The notes: a model not told the origin generated them from the sequence alone. DNA of 60,431 bases from Candidatus Saccharimonadota bacterium (GCA_017537745.1 JAFYKF010000001.1:1-60431), one strand, 5' to 3'; counted from the first letter of the stretch, positions 1-8,448 are shown. Numbers and translations are program-made.

Positions 1-304
1 CCTGGTCACCAGCGCCACCAGTATCAACACCTTGGGCGATTTCTGGTGATTGTTTAACAATTTTCGTATGAACTTCGATGTTGTCACCAGCAATACGGTG
101 GACGATTTTTTCAATATCAACGTCCTTGGCCGTGCTAGTAATTTCACCTGTGACAAAAACTACTCCATGGCCACCACAAGTTTCGGCCGCAACACGAGCA
201 TTTGGATCTTCTGCCAAATAGGCATCCAAAATCGCGTCACTGATTTGGTCACATAATTTGTCTGGGTGTTTTGGTGAGACACTCTCTGCAGTTCGATAGA
301 ACAT
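1..304 (-). CDS. metK: S-adenosylmethionine synthetase, N-terminal part (runs off the window)
   Basis: The protein begins [20 protein letters not shown] and continues with the family's SDAILDAYL and ETCGGHGVV segments, reaching the GGAGDQ loop at the window edge. MetK makes SAM from methionine and ATP in the cytosol. About 101 residues of a roughly 390-residue family are present; the rest lies outside the window. The start is ATG at 302-304 with a GAAAGGA Shine-Dalgarno just upstream. A SAM-clan riboswitch fills the leader, so product feedback on translation is likely. Identity is certain; only the downstream part is unseen. Confidence 0.96.
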   Translation of the reverse strand, partial: MFYRTAESVSPKHPDKLCDQISDAILDAYLAEDPNARVAAETCGGHGVVFVTGEITSTAKDVDIEKIVHRIAGDNIEVHTKIVKQSPEIAQGVDTGGAGDQ

Positions 305-391
305 ATCTTTCCTTTCTTGGCCGGATTTACCACCTTGGTTTGCTAGGTTGGTAGGAGGTCATCGGGCCGGTCCCTTACTCCTTCTTGATAT
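303..391 (-). promoter_or_regulatory. SAM-clan riboswitch in the metK leader
   Basis: On the minus strand the leader carries the SAM-I/SAM-IV core: AGGGACCGGCCCGATGA, then CTCCTACCAACC, then AAGGTGGTAAATCC, in the same order and spacing as the known aptamer (GGGACYGGCCCGAUGA, GGCAACC, GGUGCUAAUUCC). A closing helix P1 can form between ATATC (plus positions 387-391) and GATAT (303-307). The 3' strand contains the AT of the metK start codon and lies next to the SD, so SAM binding should block translation directly. No terminator follows. The sub-class (SAM-I, IV or I/IV variant) cannot be fixed by eye. Confidence 0.82.
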
Positions 392-406
392 TATATTAAT
401 ATTGTA

Positions 407-2623
407 TTACGAGTTGGCTAGTTGGTCAAATTCTTCCATCGAGGAGATAAGAAGGTCGCGAGGTTTATTACCATTTTGAGGACCAATAACACCAATCTCT
501 TCAAACCAAATGGCAAGACCGGAAACGAAGCCGTGGCCTTTACCGAGGTAGGTTTGGAGCATGGCGGTGCTAAATTTACCTTTGTTTAGGGAGATTTCGA
601 CGGCTTTTCGCACGATTGGGTCTTGAGGGTCGAAACGTCGACCAAGGCCTTCCATACCACCAATGTCGCCGCCTGTCATGCCCTTTATGGCAACCGGCTG
701 AGCAACCACTTCGTCATTGTATTGTGGAGCTCGTTGAGCTCTTAGAAAGTCAGTAACCTTAGCAATGTCTTCGTCGGAAGCCCAGACGCCCTGGAGACGG
801 CGGGGTTTGCCCATCATCTCGGTGGTAAGGAGGAGCATGTCGCCTTTACCAAGCAATTTCTCCGCACCACCTTGATCAATCATGATACGAGAGTCCATTT
901 GAGAGCCAACAGCAAAGGCGATGCGACCTGGGATGTTGGCCTTAATTAGGCCAGTAATAACCTTAACTTCTGGACGCTGAGTGGCAAGCACGAGATGGAT
1001 GCCAGCAGCACGACCTTTTTGAGCGATACGGACGATAAGCATTTCAAGGTCTTTTCCTGCCATCATCATGAGATCGGCCATCTCATCAATTACAATGACG
1101 ATGTATGGCATTTTACCCTCTTTTTCTGGGTTCTCCTCTTTGGCTACCTTAGCGTTATAGTCGGCAATGTTTTTGACTTTTTCTTCAGCCATAAGGGTGT
1201 AGCGGCGCTCCATTTCACCAACTGCCCATTTCATGGCGGAGAGAGCTTTTTCGGTTTGAGTGATGATAGGGGTCAGGAGATGCGGAATATCTTGATATTG
1301 GGCCATTTCGACCTGCTTGGGGTCGACAATGATAAATTTAACATCGGATGGGGCGTTGCGATAAAGTAACGAGGTAATGAGTGCGTTAGTCATGACGGAT
1401 TTACCTGAACCAGTGGTACCAGCAATGAGTAGGTGTGGCATTTTGGCAAGATTTGCAACAACAGAACGGCCAGAGATGTCTTTCCCTACTGCAAAGGTGA
1501 GCGGGTCGTCGGCTTTTTTCCATTCACTAGATTCAAGAACACCCCTTAGGCGTACGTCGGCAGAACGGGCATTCGGAATTTCAACACCTACGCTTCTAGT
1601 GCCCGGGATGGGCGCCTCAATACGAATTTTGTCAACGGCAAGGTTAAGGGCAAGCTCTTTATCGCGAGCAAGAATTTTACTCAAGTTGACGCCTGCAGGT
1701 GGTTTCATAGTGTATTGTGTTACGCGGGGGCCGACATTGGCACCTTCCATTTCAACGTCGATGCCGAATTCAGCAAGCGTAGATTTAATCACATAGGCAT
1801 TTTGTTGAATATTGCCAGCATCAGCAGGAGATTGTTTCTTTTCTAATAAGTCCGTGGTAGGCATTTGCCAATCTGGATCATCTTTGGCCACGAGAGCAGT
1901 AGGTTCTTTGGGCAAATCTGGTTCTTTGGCCATGTTTTTGGCTTCAATTTTGTGGAACTTGGACATTTTATTTGGGGCGGGTTGGTCGGCAGGGGCAAGA
2001 CCAGAATTAACTTTAATTTCGAGGCGGCCAAGCTTCTTATTGCCTTGGCCATCGGTGTTATCTTCAGCGGTGGCTTTCTTGCCAGGTCGCAAGAGGTTTT
2101 TAATATTTTTGAAGAGTGTGATGGGGGACAGCTGAAGAAGGAAAGCAAGGGTGATAAACATTAGTACTATGTATATAAATATCACGAAGCCTTGGTCGAG
2201 AGCCTTGGTCATGACGCCATTTAACCATGCGCCGACAAGACCGCCATTATTCCAAATAGCGCCGATACCAGAGATCCAAAGCAAAATAAGGATGCTGGCG
2301 AAATAAACTGGAAAAGCAACACGATTTCCTTCGGCGCGGAAAATTTTGACAGCTAAATAGACTAGGAGCGGAGGAATACAGTAGGCACCGATGCCAATCC
2401 CTTTCAGTATGGTAGCATGGACCTCATTTAGTACAGAACCGCCATGACCAAACCAAGTGATAACAAAGAAGAGTGCAAGAGCAATCATTACAACTGCTAT
2501 AACTTGGCGCCAAAAACCACCCGGGAGCTCGTGCTCGATGGGGGCTTCTTTGCGGCTAGCGGCACGCTTCTTAGAACGTGATTTGCTTCTTGTTCTTGTA
2601 GATTTTCGTCTTGATGCTGGCAT
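407..2623 (-). CDS. ftsK: FtsK/SpoIIIE DNA translocase
   Basis: This 738-residue protein has a very basic N-terminus, four membrane helices (about residues 37-59, 75-95, 101-126 and 146-165), a charged linker, and a RecA-like motor with Walker A AGTTGSGKS at 401-409 and Walker B VIVIDEMAD near 508-516. The C-terminal winged-helix gamma domain, which in the family reads KOPS-type polar sequences, covers about 670-738. It pumps chromosome DNA through the division septum. The start ATG has TATAAT seven bases upstream (plus 2631-2636) and no SD, so the mRNA is probably leaderless. It is short for FtsK because the linker is short. Confidence 0.97.
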   Translation of the reverse strand: MPASRRKSTRTRSKSRSKKRAASRKEAPIEHELPGGFWRQVIAVVMIALALFFVITWFGHGGSVLNEVHATILKGIGIGAYCIPPLLVYLAVKIFRAEGNRVAFPVYFASILILLWISGIGAIWNNGGLVGAWLNGVMTKALDQGFVIFIYIVLMFITLAFLLQLSPITLFKNIKNLLRPGKKATAEDNTDGQGNKKLGRLEIKVNSGLAPADQPAPNKMSKFHKIEAKNMAKEPDLPKEPTALVAKDDPDWQMPTTDLLEKKQSPADAGNIQQNAYVIKSTLAEFGIDVEMEGANVGPRVTQYTMKPPAGVNLSKILARDKELALNLAVDKIRIEAPIPGTRSVGVEIPNARSADVRLRGVLESSEWKKADDPLTFAVGKDISGRSVVANLAKMPHLLIAGTTGSGKSVMTNALITSLLYRNAPSDVKFIIVDPKQVEMAQYQDIPHLLTPIITQTEKALSAMKWAVGEMERRYTLMAEEKVKNIADYNAKVAKEENPEKEGKMPYIVIVIDEMADLMMMAGKDLEMLIVRIAQKGRAAGIHLVLATQRPEVKVITGLIKANIPGRIAFAVGSQMDSRIMIDQGGAEKLLGKGDMLLLTTEMMGKPRRLQGVWASDEDIAKVTDFLRAQRAPQYNDEVVAQPVAIKGMTGGDIGGMEGLGRRFDPQDPIVRKAVEISLNKGKFSTAMLQTYLGKGHGFVSGLAIWFEEIGVIGPQNGNKPRDLLISSMEEFDQLANS

Positions 2624-2672
2624 TATATATATTATATATCATATACTTGCGTAATTGGCAAGGTGTTAATGC

Positions 2673-3107
2673 TTAGTCGTGGTGGTAGGGCGAGCCTTTG
2701 GCAATTTCGGAGGCGCGATAGATTTGCTCAGTGACAATAAGACGAGCTAGAGCATGAGGAAAGACAAGATTAGAAAAACTCCAGAGAAAGTCGGATTTTG
2801 TTCTAACTTCTTCGGTAAAACCGTAGGCGCCACCAATAAGAACCGTGACGTTTTTGCCTTGCGAAAAAATATCTGTTAATTTGGCTGAATATTCACGTGA
2901 TGATATATTTTTGCCTCGTTCGTCGCAACAGATGACGTACTCTTTTGAACGGTCAAAAGGCCAGTTGGCGAGATATTTTGCGAGCTTGTCCTCGTCCATA
3001 AATTGCCAATTTATATCGTATGGCTTACGAAGACGTTTCTCATAATCATTTATTATTTCAGCATATTCTTTGGCGTGTTTTTTGCCGCCGGCTATAATTT
3101 TTATCAT
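2673..3107 (-). CDS. rlmH: 23S rRNA (pseudouridine1915-N3)-methyltransferase
   Basis: The 144-residue protein matches the small SPOUT methyltransferase RlmH throughout: N-terminal MIKIIAGGKKHAKEY, the SAM-binding knot loop VLIGGAYGF (GGAYGF at 92-97), and the diagnostic C-terminus EQIYRASEIAKGSPYHHD. The family methylates pseudouridine 1915 in helix 69 of 70S ribosomes. Length is slightly below the usual 155-160. TATAAT lies six bases before the ATG (plus 3114-3119) without an SD, which predicts a leaderless transcript independent of ftsK. Confidence 0.95.
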   Translation of the reverse strand: MIKIIAGGKKHAKEYAEIINDYEKRLRKPYDINWQFMDEDKLAKYLANWPFDRSKEYVICCDERGKNISSREYSAKLTDIFSQGKNVTVLIGGAYGFTEEVRTKSDFLWSFSNLVFPHALARLIVTEQIYRASEIAKGSPYHHD

Positions 3108-3187
3108 ATCTATATTATATCACAGAATGAATATTTGAACTAGATTTTATTTTTGTTTCGATATGTGGTATAATGTTTTGGTGGTAA

Positions 3188-3262
3188 TGGACCGTCGCCA
3201 AGCGGTAAGGCACTGGGTTTTGGTCCCAGCATTCGCAGGTTCGAATCCTGCCGGTCCAGCCA
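3188..3262 (+). tRNA. tRNA-Gln (anticodon TTG), CCA encoded
   Basis: The acceptor strands TGGACCG and CGGTCCA pair, followed by discriminator G and an encoded CCA. The anticodon arm CTGGG-TTTTGGT-CCCAG carries TTG in the loop, giving glutamine. The T arm GCAGG-TTCGAAT-CCTGC is complete. A TATAAT at 3169-3174 lies 14 bases upstream of the mature 5' end and is the likely promoter. The 3' end of this gene is copied twice more immediately downstream. Confidence 0.95.
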
Positions 3263-3428
3263 TTTTTTGTGGTGCAAAAACTTCAAAAAGCGAGGATATC
3301 GGTCTCGCCTAGGCTCGGGACGAATCCTGCCGGTCCAGCCATTTTTTGTGGTGCAAAAACTTCAAAAAGCGAGGATATCGGTCTCGCCTAGGCTCGGGAC
3401 GAATCCTGCCGGTCCAGCCATTTTTTGT
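3242..3428 (+). repeat. 79-bp tandem repeat containing copies of the tRNA-Gln 3' end
   Basis: Starting inside the tRNA T loop, a 79-bp unit is repeated exactly: unit boundaries fall at 3242, 3321 and 3400, with two full units and a third that ends after the T-run at 3428. Each unit begins with the last 20 bases of tRNA-Gln (GAATCCTGCCGGTCCAGCCA), then TTTTTTG, an A-rich stretch, and a GC-rich block beginning GCGAGGATATCGGTCTCGC that can form a 5-bp hairpin. The same kind of unit, diverged and 78 bp long, follows tRNA-Ser at 24421. No ORF is credible here. Confidence 0.93.
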
Positions 3429-3430
3429 TG

Positions 3431-3874
3431 CTATTCTTCTGGCTTGCAGAGTTTTTGGAATTCAGCTATTTTTTCATCCTCTGGAGTTTCATACACTAAA
3501 TCGTCAAGCGAGCTGCCAAAACGTTTCTTTTCGTCAGCGTTATAATGCATGAAGCAGGCTAAGGCCAGGACGTCTTCTGGTTTCATCTCGAAATTATCAA
3601 CAGCCACCTTTTCATGCGCTTTTGTCTCATCATATGTTACAACGTCAACTTTGCCGTCACTATATGGCGTAATCTTTAGCGCCCCCATACCGTCATTGTA
3701 AAACGACATAAAAGGACAGGAATGATTATTATAACTCCAGCTAAAAATTGTGTCATCTTTGTCGTTCATGTAGTAGATTTTACCGTCTTCCTCTAGCATG
3801 TCTGGCTTAACGTTTGGCAAATTCTTCGAAATGGCATCTTTCGCTATTTTGATGATTTGTTCTTTTGGGTTCAT
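3431..3874 (-). CDS. Hypothetical protein, 147 residues
   Basis: I do not recognise the family. The protein begins MNPKEQIIKIAKDAISKN and is acidic, soluble and without membrane helices or a signal peptide. A motif-like segment FSWSYNNHSCPFMSFYNDGMG lies in the middle. The ATG at 3872-3874 is chosen because AAAGGAGT precedes it at good spacing; an upstream in-frame start would add 21 residues without an SD. It is convergent with the tRNA-Gln tail repeat, whose last T-run ends a few bases from the stop codon and could help terminate both transcripts. Confidence 0.75.
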   Translation of the reverse strand: MNPKEQIIKIAKDAISKNLPNVKPDMLEEDGKIYYMNDKDDTIFSWSYNNHSCPFMSFYNDGMGALKITPYSDGKVDVVTYDETKAHEKVAVDNFEMKPEDVLALACFMHYNADEKKRFGSSLDDLVYETPEDEKIAEFQKLCKPEE

Positions 3875-3964
3875 ATGACTACTCCTTTTTGTGAGTATTA
3901 TATCATGGAGCCTGCTTGTCTTTCTAAATTGTGGCAATTTGGTTAATTTGTTATAATTAGGGAC

Positions 3965-4636
3965 GTGAAGACTTTATCGTTTCAAAGGATAAATGTGAGA
4001 AAAGATATACCATTAAAACCACTTACAGATAAGAATCTTGGAAATCTAAAATCTGAGAATATAATCGCCGTCACGATGGCTTCGGGCGGGGCGATGGGTG
4101 ATCCGGGTGCCATTGAGATAGCCGATAAAGAGCTAAACGTTTATCATACTTATCTAAGCGAAACGCCTGTTGAAAAACTAGAGAATATAATACCTTTTGT
4201 AAAGGAGATTGATAAAATATTCAATAGTCTATGGATGAATGGCAAGGTTGAAATAGATGATGATTGGACCGGTATTTATACTGGCTTTGGAAATTGCTTG
4301 TTTGTGCGACCAGAATTAAGGCAGCCTGTGCTTGACTATATTAAGACCAACTATAAAGAATGTTCCCCAACCGTTGAACTCTATACGCATTGGTTTGACG
4401 CACTAAAAAAGGTGGCTAAAACTAGTGAAAAAAGAGATAAAGAAACTGATGCCAAGATTAAGGAATTAAACCAAATTTGGGATGATTTTTTTGAGGATTT
4501 AACCGCGGAGATGCCTAAAGAATATAAAGATTTTGTTAAGACCAAAGAAGGTCGAAGTAAATTTATGCATTGGTATTTTAGGGGTGACCATGACGAATAC
4601 CCGTGGGCTTTCTTTACTGAGGAGAATATGAAATAA
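3965..4636 (+). CDS. Hypothetical protein, first gene of a three-gene cluster
   Basis: No family is recognised. The 223-residue product is soluble, with a conserved-looking segment AVTMASGGAMGDPGAIEIAD near residue 40 and an acidic C-terminal half rich in Lys and Asp. The start is GTG at 3965: TATAAT at 3952-3957 ends seven bases before it and there is no SD, so this is a leaderless-type start. The next in-frame ATG, near 4075, would remove 37 residues. One base separates its stop from the following pyrophosphatase-like gene, so the two are probably cotranscribed. Confidence 0.7.
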   Translation: MKTLSFQRINVRKDIPLKPLTDKNLGNLKSENIIAVTMASGGAMGDPGAIEIADKELNVYHTYLSETPVEKLENIIPFVKEIDKIFNSLWMNGKVEIDDDWTGIYTGFGNCLFVRPELRQPVLDYIKTNYKECSPTVELYTHWFDALKKVAKTSEKRDKETDAKIKELNQIWDDFFEDLTAEMPKEYKDFVKTKEGRSKFMHWYFRGDHDEYPWAFFTEENMK

Positions 4637-4637
4637 G

Positions 4638-5063
4638 ATGAAACCCGAAGAAAGCCTTGGTAAATTAATCAAGATTAAAATAGATCGTCCAATGGGGAGT
4701 AAACACCCCAAGCATGGTTTTATATATCCTATAAACTATGGCTATGTACCTGGGGTAATAGGTGGCGATGGCGAAGAGCTCGACGCATATCTGCTTGGAG
4801 TTTTTGAGCCTGTCGAGGAATATGAGGGTAGATTAATCGGTATCATCTATCGTGAAAATGATGTGGAAGAAAAATTAGTCGTAGCACCTAGGACTTATAC
4901 CGCCGAGCAAATCACTGCGCTAGTCGAATTCCAAGAACGTTGGTTCGTAAGTCGGCTGGCATATATTTATGATAAGCCATATTGGCCAGAAGATTTTACT
5001 ATCGATGCGCCAGAAGTTCAAAAAGCCATTAAGACGGTTGATAAATTAGGGGGAGAAAAATGA
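4638..5063 (+). CDS. Inorganic pyrophosphatase-family protein
   Basis: The segment IDRPMGSKHPKHGFIYPINYG followed by GYVPGVIGGDGEELDAYLLG matches the short family I inorganic pyrophosphatases of Firmicutes, including the metal-binding D-G-E-E-L-D-A-Y signature. The enzyme hydrolyses pyrophosphate to phosphate in the cytosol. At 141 residues it is shorter than E. coli Ppa (176) but normal for this subfamily. It starts one base after the upstream stop and its end overlaps the next gene by four bases, giving a tight operon. Confidence 0.85.
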   Translation: MKPEESLGKLIKIKIDRPMGSKHPKHGFIYPINYGYVPGVIGGDGEELDAYLLGVFEPVEEYEGRLIGIIYRENDVEEKLVVAPRTYTAEQITALVEFQERWFVSRLAYIYDKPYWPEDFTIDAPEVQKAIKTVDKLGGEK

Positions 5064-5467
5064 ATATTTATTTAGACATCGACGGTGTTTTAGTTGGTTC
5101 TAGGTCTCCGCGGGAAGATGTAATTAAGCTTATCAGATATATTTTAGAGCACTACCCCAATAATACATACTGGTTGACAACACACTGTAAGGGTGGAGTT
5201 AACCGTTGTATTGAATGGCTAAAACAGAACGATTTTCCGGTAGACCTCGTCGACGAAATGGCTAAGGCTATTAGACCGACTGATTGGGGAGTATTGAAGA
5301 CTGATGCGATTGATATGGATCAGGATTTTATCTGGTTTGACGATTCGTTGTTTGAAGCTGAGAAAAAGACTTTAGAAGCGTACTATGTTATGGATGGTTT
5401 TTATTGGATGGACCCCAAGGATCCTGAGGCAGCTAAAAAGGCTCTCGAATTTTTAAAATCTCATTAA
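5060..5467 (+). CDS. HAD-like phosphatase
   Basis: The N-terminus MNIYLDIDGVLVGS carries the HAD motif I, with D6 as nucleophile and D8 as general acid. TTHCKGG near residue 40 is a plausible motif II (Thr) and FIWFDDS near residue 93 supplies the acidic motif IV. At 135 residues it is a minimal HAD fold without a large cap. The substrate cannot be inferred. The ATG overlaps the stop of the upstream gene (ATGA-type), suggesting translational coupling. It converges with the ADP-ribosylglycohydrolase gene and overlaps it by four bases. Confidence 0.8.
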   Translation: MNIYLDIDGVLVGSRSPREDVIKLIRYILEHYPNNTYWLTTHCKGGVNRCIEWLKQNDFPVDLVDEMAKAIRPTDWGVLKTDAIDMDQDFIWFDDSLFEAEKKTLEAYYVMDGFYWMDPKDPEAAKKALEFLKSH

Positions 5468-6561
5468 ATTAAGTATTTTTTGAGCCAGTTTTTATCGGTG
5501 ATGTCGCCATCCTCATTAACCGGAACACCGCTTGCTAAATCGTCTGCAAGCTCCAGAATTACATCTTTAAGTTCAATATTATTTTTGTAGTAATCGGGGA
5601 TATTTTTATATCCTACTTTTGCTCCAACAATATTTCCGGTAATAGCACCAGTAGAATCAGAATCCCCGTCGTGGTTGACCGCCGCGATGATAGCATCTTT
5701 AAAGTTGTCTTTATATTTTAGCGAACAATAGATGGAAATAGCTAATGCCTCTTCTGCCACCCAGCCACCACCCAATTCACTTATGGCATATATATCTTCT
5801 AGCTCTTCTTCTGATAATGATATGGCTTTTTCTAGGAGCTCAGTTAATTCGCTTTTTTCTTCATCCCAATTTATTTTAACTGGCCTAGAATTTCTGTAGG
5901 CTTCTGGCTGCCATTCGTTCATTTTAGATATCGCTGTTTTGGCGGCTTTTTCAATTGCCCAATCATTTACAGTGTAGTAGATTATTAGCCCAAGCGTGTA
6001 TGCAGAAAGGATAGCCAGAGGATGCCCGTGAGTTAAAGCACAGGTTAAGCTCGAAAACTCTCCAACTTTGTCTTCTGGAGAGATAAATAATCCGATTGGG
6101 GCAATGCGCATAATTCCGCCACAGCCTTTGCTGTTATTGATAGGTTCACCGAGGTTGCCAGCCTTGCCAGAGGAAAGGGCGTTGATACAAGTCATTCCTG
6201 GGTCGCGTAGACAATTTAATTCGGGGATGCCACTAATCCATGAGACGGAATGGTGTTCTGGGGCTCTCTGCTGAGTGCCGAGCCAGTCAAGAAATCCAAG
6301 ATAGACCGCTTCTGGTGGGAGCATAGCGATACCACGGTTCGCCCATCTAGTTTCTCGCCAAAGAAGAGCGCAGGCCGTAAATAAGGTCATCTGGGTGTCA
6401 TCAGAAATGATACCTCTATCGTTTCTATATTTTGTGACCTGCTTAGGCTTGATGCCAGTTTCAAATTCAATTTGATAGCCGAGGGCATCCCCGACGGCCC
6501 CGCCAATAAGAGAGCCCCTGATTCTATCTGCTATTTTGCTAGGGCTTTTTAAAATGGCCAT
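5464..6561 (-). CDS. ADP-ribosylglycohydrolase (DraG family)
   Basis: The 365-residue protein has the full set of ADP-ribosylglycohydrolase motifs: GSLIGGAVGDALGYQIEF at 16-33, the metal-binding DDTQ at 54-57, and GDSDSTGAITGNIVGA near residue 300, whose aspartates ligate the second Mg ion. The family removes ADP-ribose from proteins (arginine), nucleic acids or small molecules. Its ATG follows directly on the stop codon of the gene upstream (TAA then ATG), so the two are translationally coupled. The target is unknown. Confidence 0.92.
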   Translation of the reverse strand: MAILKSPSKIADRIRGSLIGGAVGDALGYQIEFETGIKPKQVTKYRNDRGIISDDTQMTLFTACALLWRETRWANRGIAMLPPEAVYLGFLDWLGTQQRAPEHHSVSWISGIPELNCLRDPGMTCINALSSGKAGNLGEPINNSKGCGGIMRIAPIGLFISPEDKVGEFSSLTCALTHGHPLAILSAYTLGLIIYYTVNDWAIEKAAKTAISKMNEWQPEAYRNSRPVKINWDEEKSELTELLEKAISLSEEELEDIYAISELGGGWVAEEALAISIYCSLKYKDNFKDAIIAAVNHDGDSDSTGAITGNIVGAKVGYKNIPDYYKNNIELKDVILELADDLASGVPVNEDGDITDKNWLKKYLI

Positions 6562-7236
6562 TTATAATGAATCCTTTTGCCTCTGCCAAAGATGAAATTC
6601 ATAGTCTAGTGGTATTTCACTGCAGTTGTTGCGAAAGTCGTTCTGGAACTTTAGATATAAGTCGTAATTGTCAATCCGGCTCCAGGTCGCAATCTTTTTA
6701 GGATCTTGGCCAAAGCTGGCGTCAATCTGATTCATTTCCTTTGATACTAGGTTTGTTTTTAACCCTTTAATGATATAGCTATCGATTGGAATGTGACAAA
6801 AAGCGTAATAGTGTTTAACTATACTGCTATCGGCAAGCGCCAGATGTTTGAGGGCCATATTAATCCACTTTTGTGCTTGTCCGAAAGTAAAATCTTGATT
6901 GTATTTAGCAAAAATAGCTATAAGGTTTTCGGAGGTCTTTCTGTGCCATGCGTCAAACTCAGATTGGCTTTTAGCTGATAGACCCTTAAGGCGGTTTACG
7001 AGGTAAGCACTTGCTTCGTCCTTCATTAAATCATGGTTGGGATTTCTTTGAATCCCGCGGACAGTTCGAGCAAGCGTGGTGAAAGCTATCCTCGTGACGG
7101 CCTCATAAACGTCTTTATAGTTCGGTTTGCGATACCAATAATCAATAACTTTAGTATACGGAGCCGACGAGTCTAATCTCCCCTTTGAAATCGAGATAAG
7201 AAAATAGCGTTTTTCCTCATTATTTATGCAACCCAT
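6562..7236 (-). CDS. Unknown protein coupled to an ADP-ribosylglycohydrolase
   Basis: I do not recognise this 224-residue protein. It is soluble and mixed alpha-helical, with a Trp- and aromatic-rich middle (AWHRKTSENLIAIFAKYN, then FGQAQKWINMALKHLALAD). It starts MGCINNEEKRYFLIS. TATAAT lies ten bases before the ATG and there is no SD. Because its stop touches the start of the hydrolase gene, the pair is one transcription unit. A toxin-like or ADP-ribosylated partner role is only an inference from that linkage; no transferase motif is evident. Confidence 0.7.
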   Translation of the reverse strand: MGCINNEEKRYFLISISKGRLDSSAPYTKVIDYWYRKPNYKDVYEAVTRIAFTTLARTVRGIQRNPNHDLMKDEASAYLVNRLKGLSAKSQSEFDAWHRKTSENLIAIFAKYNQDFTFGQAQKWINMALKHLALADSSIVKHYYAFCHIPIDSYIIKGLKTNLVSKEMNQIDASFGQDPKKIATWSRIDNYDLYLKFQNDFRNNCSEIPLDYEFHLWQRQKDSL

Positions 7237-7291
7237 AATGAGTAGTATTATAATTTTTTTCCCTGTTTTGTCAACCTTAACCGCATATTTC

Positions 7292-8335
7292 TTACGTGGT
7301 GGCGTTTTCGATGGAAATACGCGGATAGATATTTAATGAATAGGGATCGGTGGGTTTGACGCCAGATTGCATTTCGTAATATGCGGCAGCGGCGACCATG
7401 GCACCGTTGTCACCAGAAAGAGACGGATTTGGAAAGTAGGCGTCCGGTAAAGCTTCGCGAAGTGCTTTGTTGGCGCTGACGCCACCGGCTAGAATAATGG
7501 ATTGCGCTTCTGGATGTTGCTTTTTGGCTAATTCTAACTTTTCACATAAAATATCTACGGCGGTTTTTTGGAAAGAAGCGGCAAAATCTGCAATTTGTTG
7601 TTTGTTTAGGTGGTTTTTAAGGTCATGAGATGGGTGGGAGATGGGGAGATTCAGTTCTTTTTGGACAGCCCTCAAAACGGCGGTCTTAAGGCCGGAGAAT
7701 GAAAAATCTAGGTTCTCGACTTTGGGGTGAGGTAATTTGTATTTATTAGGGTCGCCTTCTTGAGCGGTTTTTGCAATAGATGGGCCACCAGGATATGGAA
7801 GACCGAGGATTTTGGCAACTTTATCAAAACACTCGCCGACGGCGTCGTCGTGGGTGGTGCCGATAATTTCGAAGGTGTTGTGGGATGGCATGTACAAAAT
7901 CTGCGTGTGGCCACCGGAAATCACCAACGCTAATATAGGGAATCTAATAAAGCCATCTCGGGGCACGCCGTTTAGCCAGTTGGCATAGATGTGGGATTTA
8001 AGGTGGTGGACGGCGTAGAGAGGTTTGTTATGTATGATGGCGAGGGTGCGGGCGGTGAGGGTGCCGATTAAGAGTGAGCCGAGGAGGCCGGGGGCGTGAG
8101 TGACGGCGATGGCGTCGATATCATCCCAGGTACAATTGGCGTCTTTTAGAGCTTTTTTAACAACTGGCATCATGGCTTCGAGATGCGAACGAGCGGCAAC
8201 TTCCGGGATAACGCCACCATATTCTGCAAAAATATCAATTTGACTGACGACAACGTTCGACAAAATGTCAGTGCCGTTTTGCACTACAGCGGCGGCAGTT
8301 TCATCACAACTGGTTTCGATGCCTAAAATTTTCAC
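7292..8335 (-). CDS. tsaD: tRNA N6-threonylcarbamoyladenosine transferase, TsaD
   Basis: The 347-residue protein is a complete TsaD/Kae1: N-terminal LGIETSCDETAAAVV, the metal-binding HHLKSHIYAN (two His), ISGGHTQIL, the FSFSGLKTAV segment, GGVSANKALR, and C-terminal SGDNGAMVA. It transfers threonylcarbamoyl to A37 of ANN-decoding tRNAs, with TsaB and TsaE, which are not in this window. The start is GTG at 8333-8335; TATAAT lies six bases upstream (plus 8342-8347) and there is no SD, so it is probably leaderless. Confidence 0.97.
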   Translation of the reverse strand: MKILGIETSCDETAAAVVQNGTDILSNVVVSQIDIFAEYGGVIPEVAARSHLEAMMPVVKKALKDANCTWDDIDAIAVTHAPGLLGSLLIGTLTARTLAIIHNKPLYAVHHLKSHIYANWLNGVPRDGFIRFPILALVISGGHTQILYMPSHNTFEIIGTTHDDAVGECFDKVAKILGLPYPGGPSIAKTAQEGDPNKYKLPHPKVENLDFSFSGLKTAVLRAVQKELNLPISHPSHDLKNHLNKQQIADFAASFQKTAVDILCEKLELAKKQHPEAQSIILAGGVSANKALREALPDAYFPNPSLSGDNGAMVAAAAYYEMQSGVKPTDPYSLNIYPRISIENATT

Positions 8336-8379
8336 ATCATAATTATACCATAAAATCAGAGGTTAAAACAGCTTATGAC

Positions 8380-8408
8380 GTGACATTTTATTTAAATCAT
8401 GGTATAAT
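8380..8408 (+). promoter_or_regulatory. Sigma-70-type promoter of the 8449 gene
   Basis: GTGACA at 8380-8385 and TATAAT at 8403-8408 are separated by 17 bases. The predicted start site leaves a leader of about 33 bases with AAGGGGG as Shine-Dalgarno. This architecture is shared with the other GC-rich orphan genes of the window. Confidence 0.7.
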
Positions 8409-8448
8409 ATACAGATAATCTTGCAATTCTAATAAGGGGGTATGGCAA

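Noticed and set aside
995-2164. Several plus-strand ORFs inside ftsK
   Set aside because: They lie opposite a fully conserved gene and their translations have no family features; they are antisense shadows.
3242-3428. Short CRISPR array
   Set aside because: The whole 79-bp unit is identical, with no variable spacers, and it begins inside a tRNA.
3267-3552. Two overlapping ORFs with repeated protein segments after tRNA-Gln
   Set aside because: The repetition comes from the 79-bp tandem DNA repeat, and the frames run into the antisense of the next gene.
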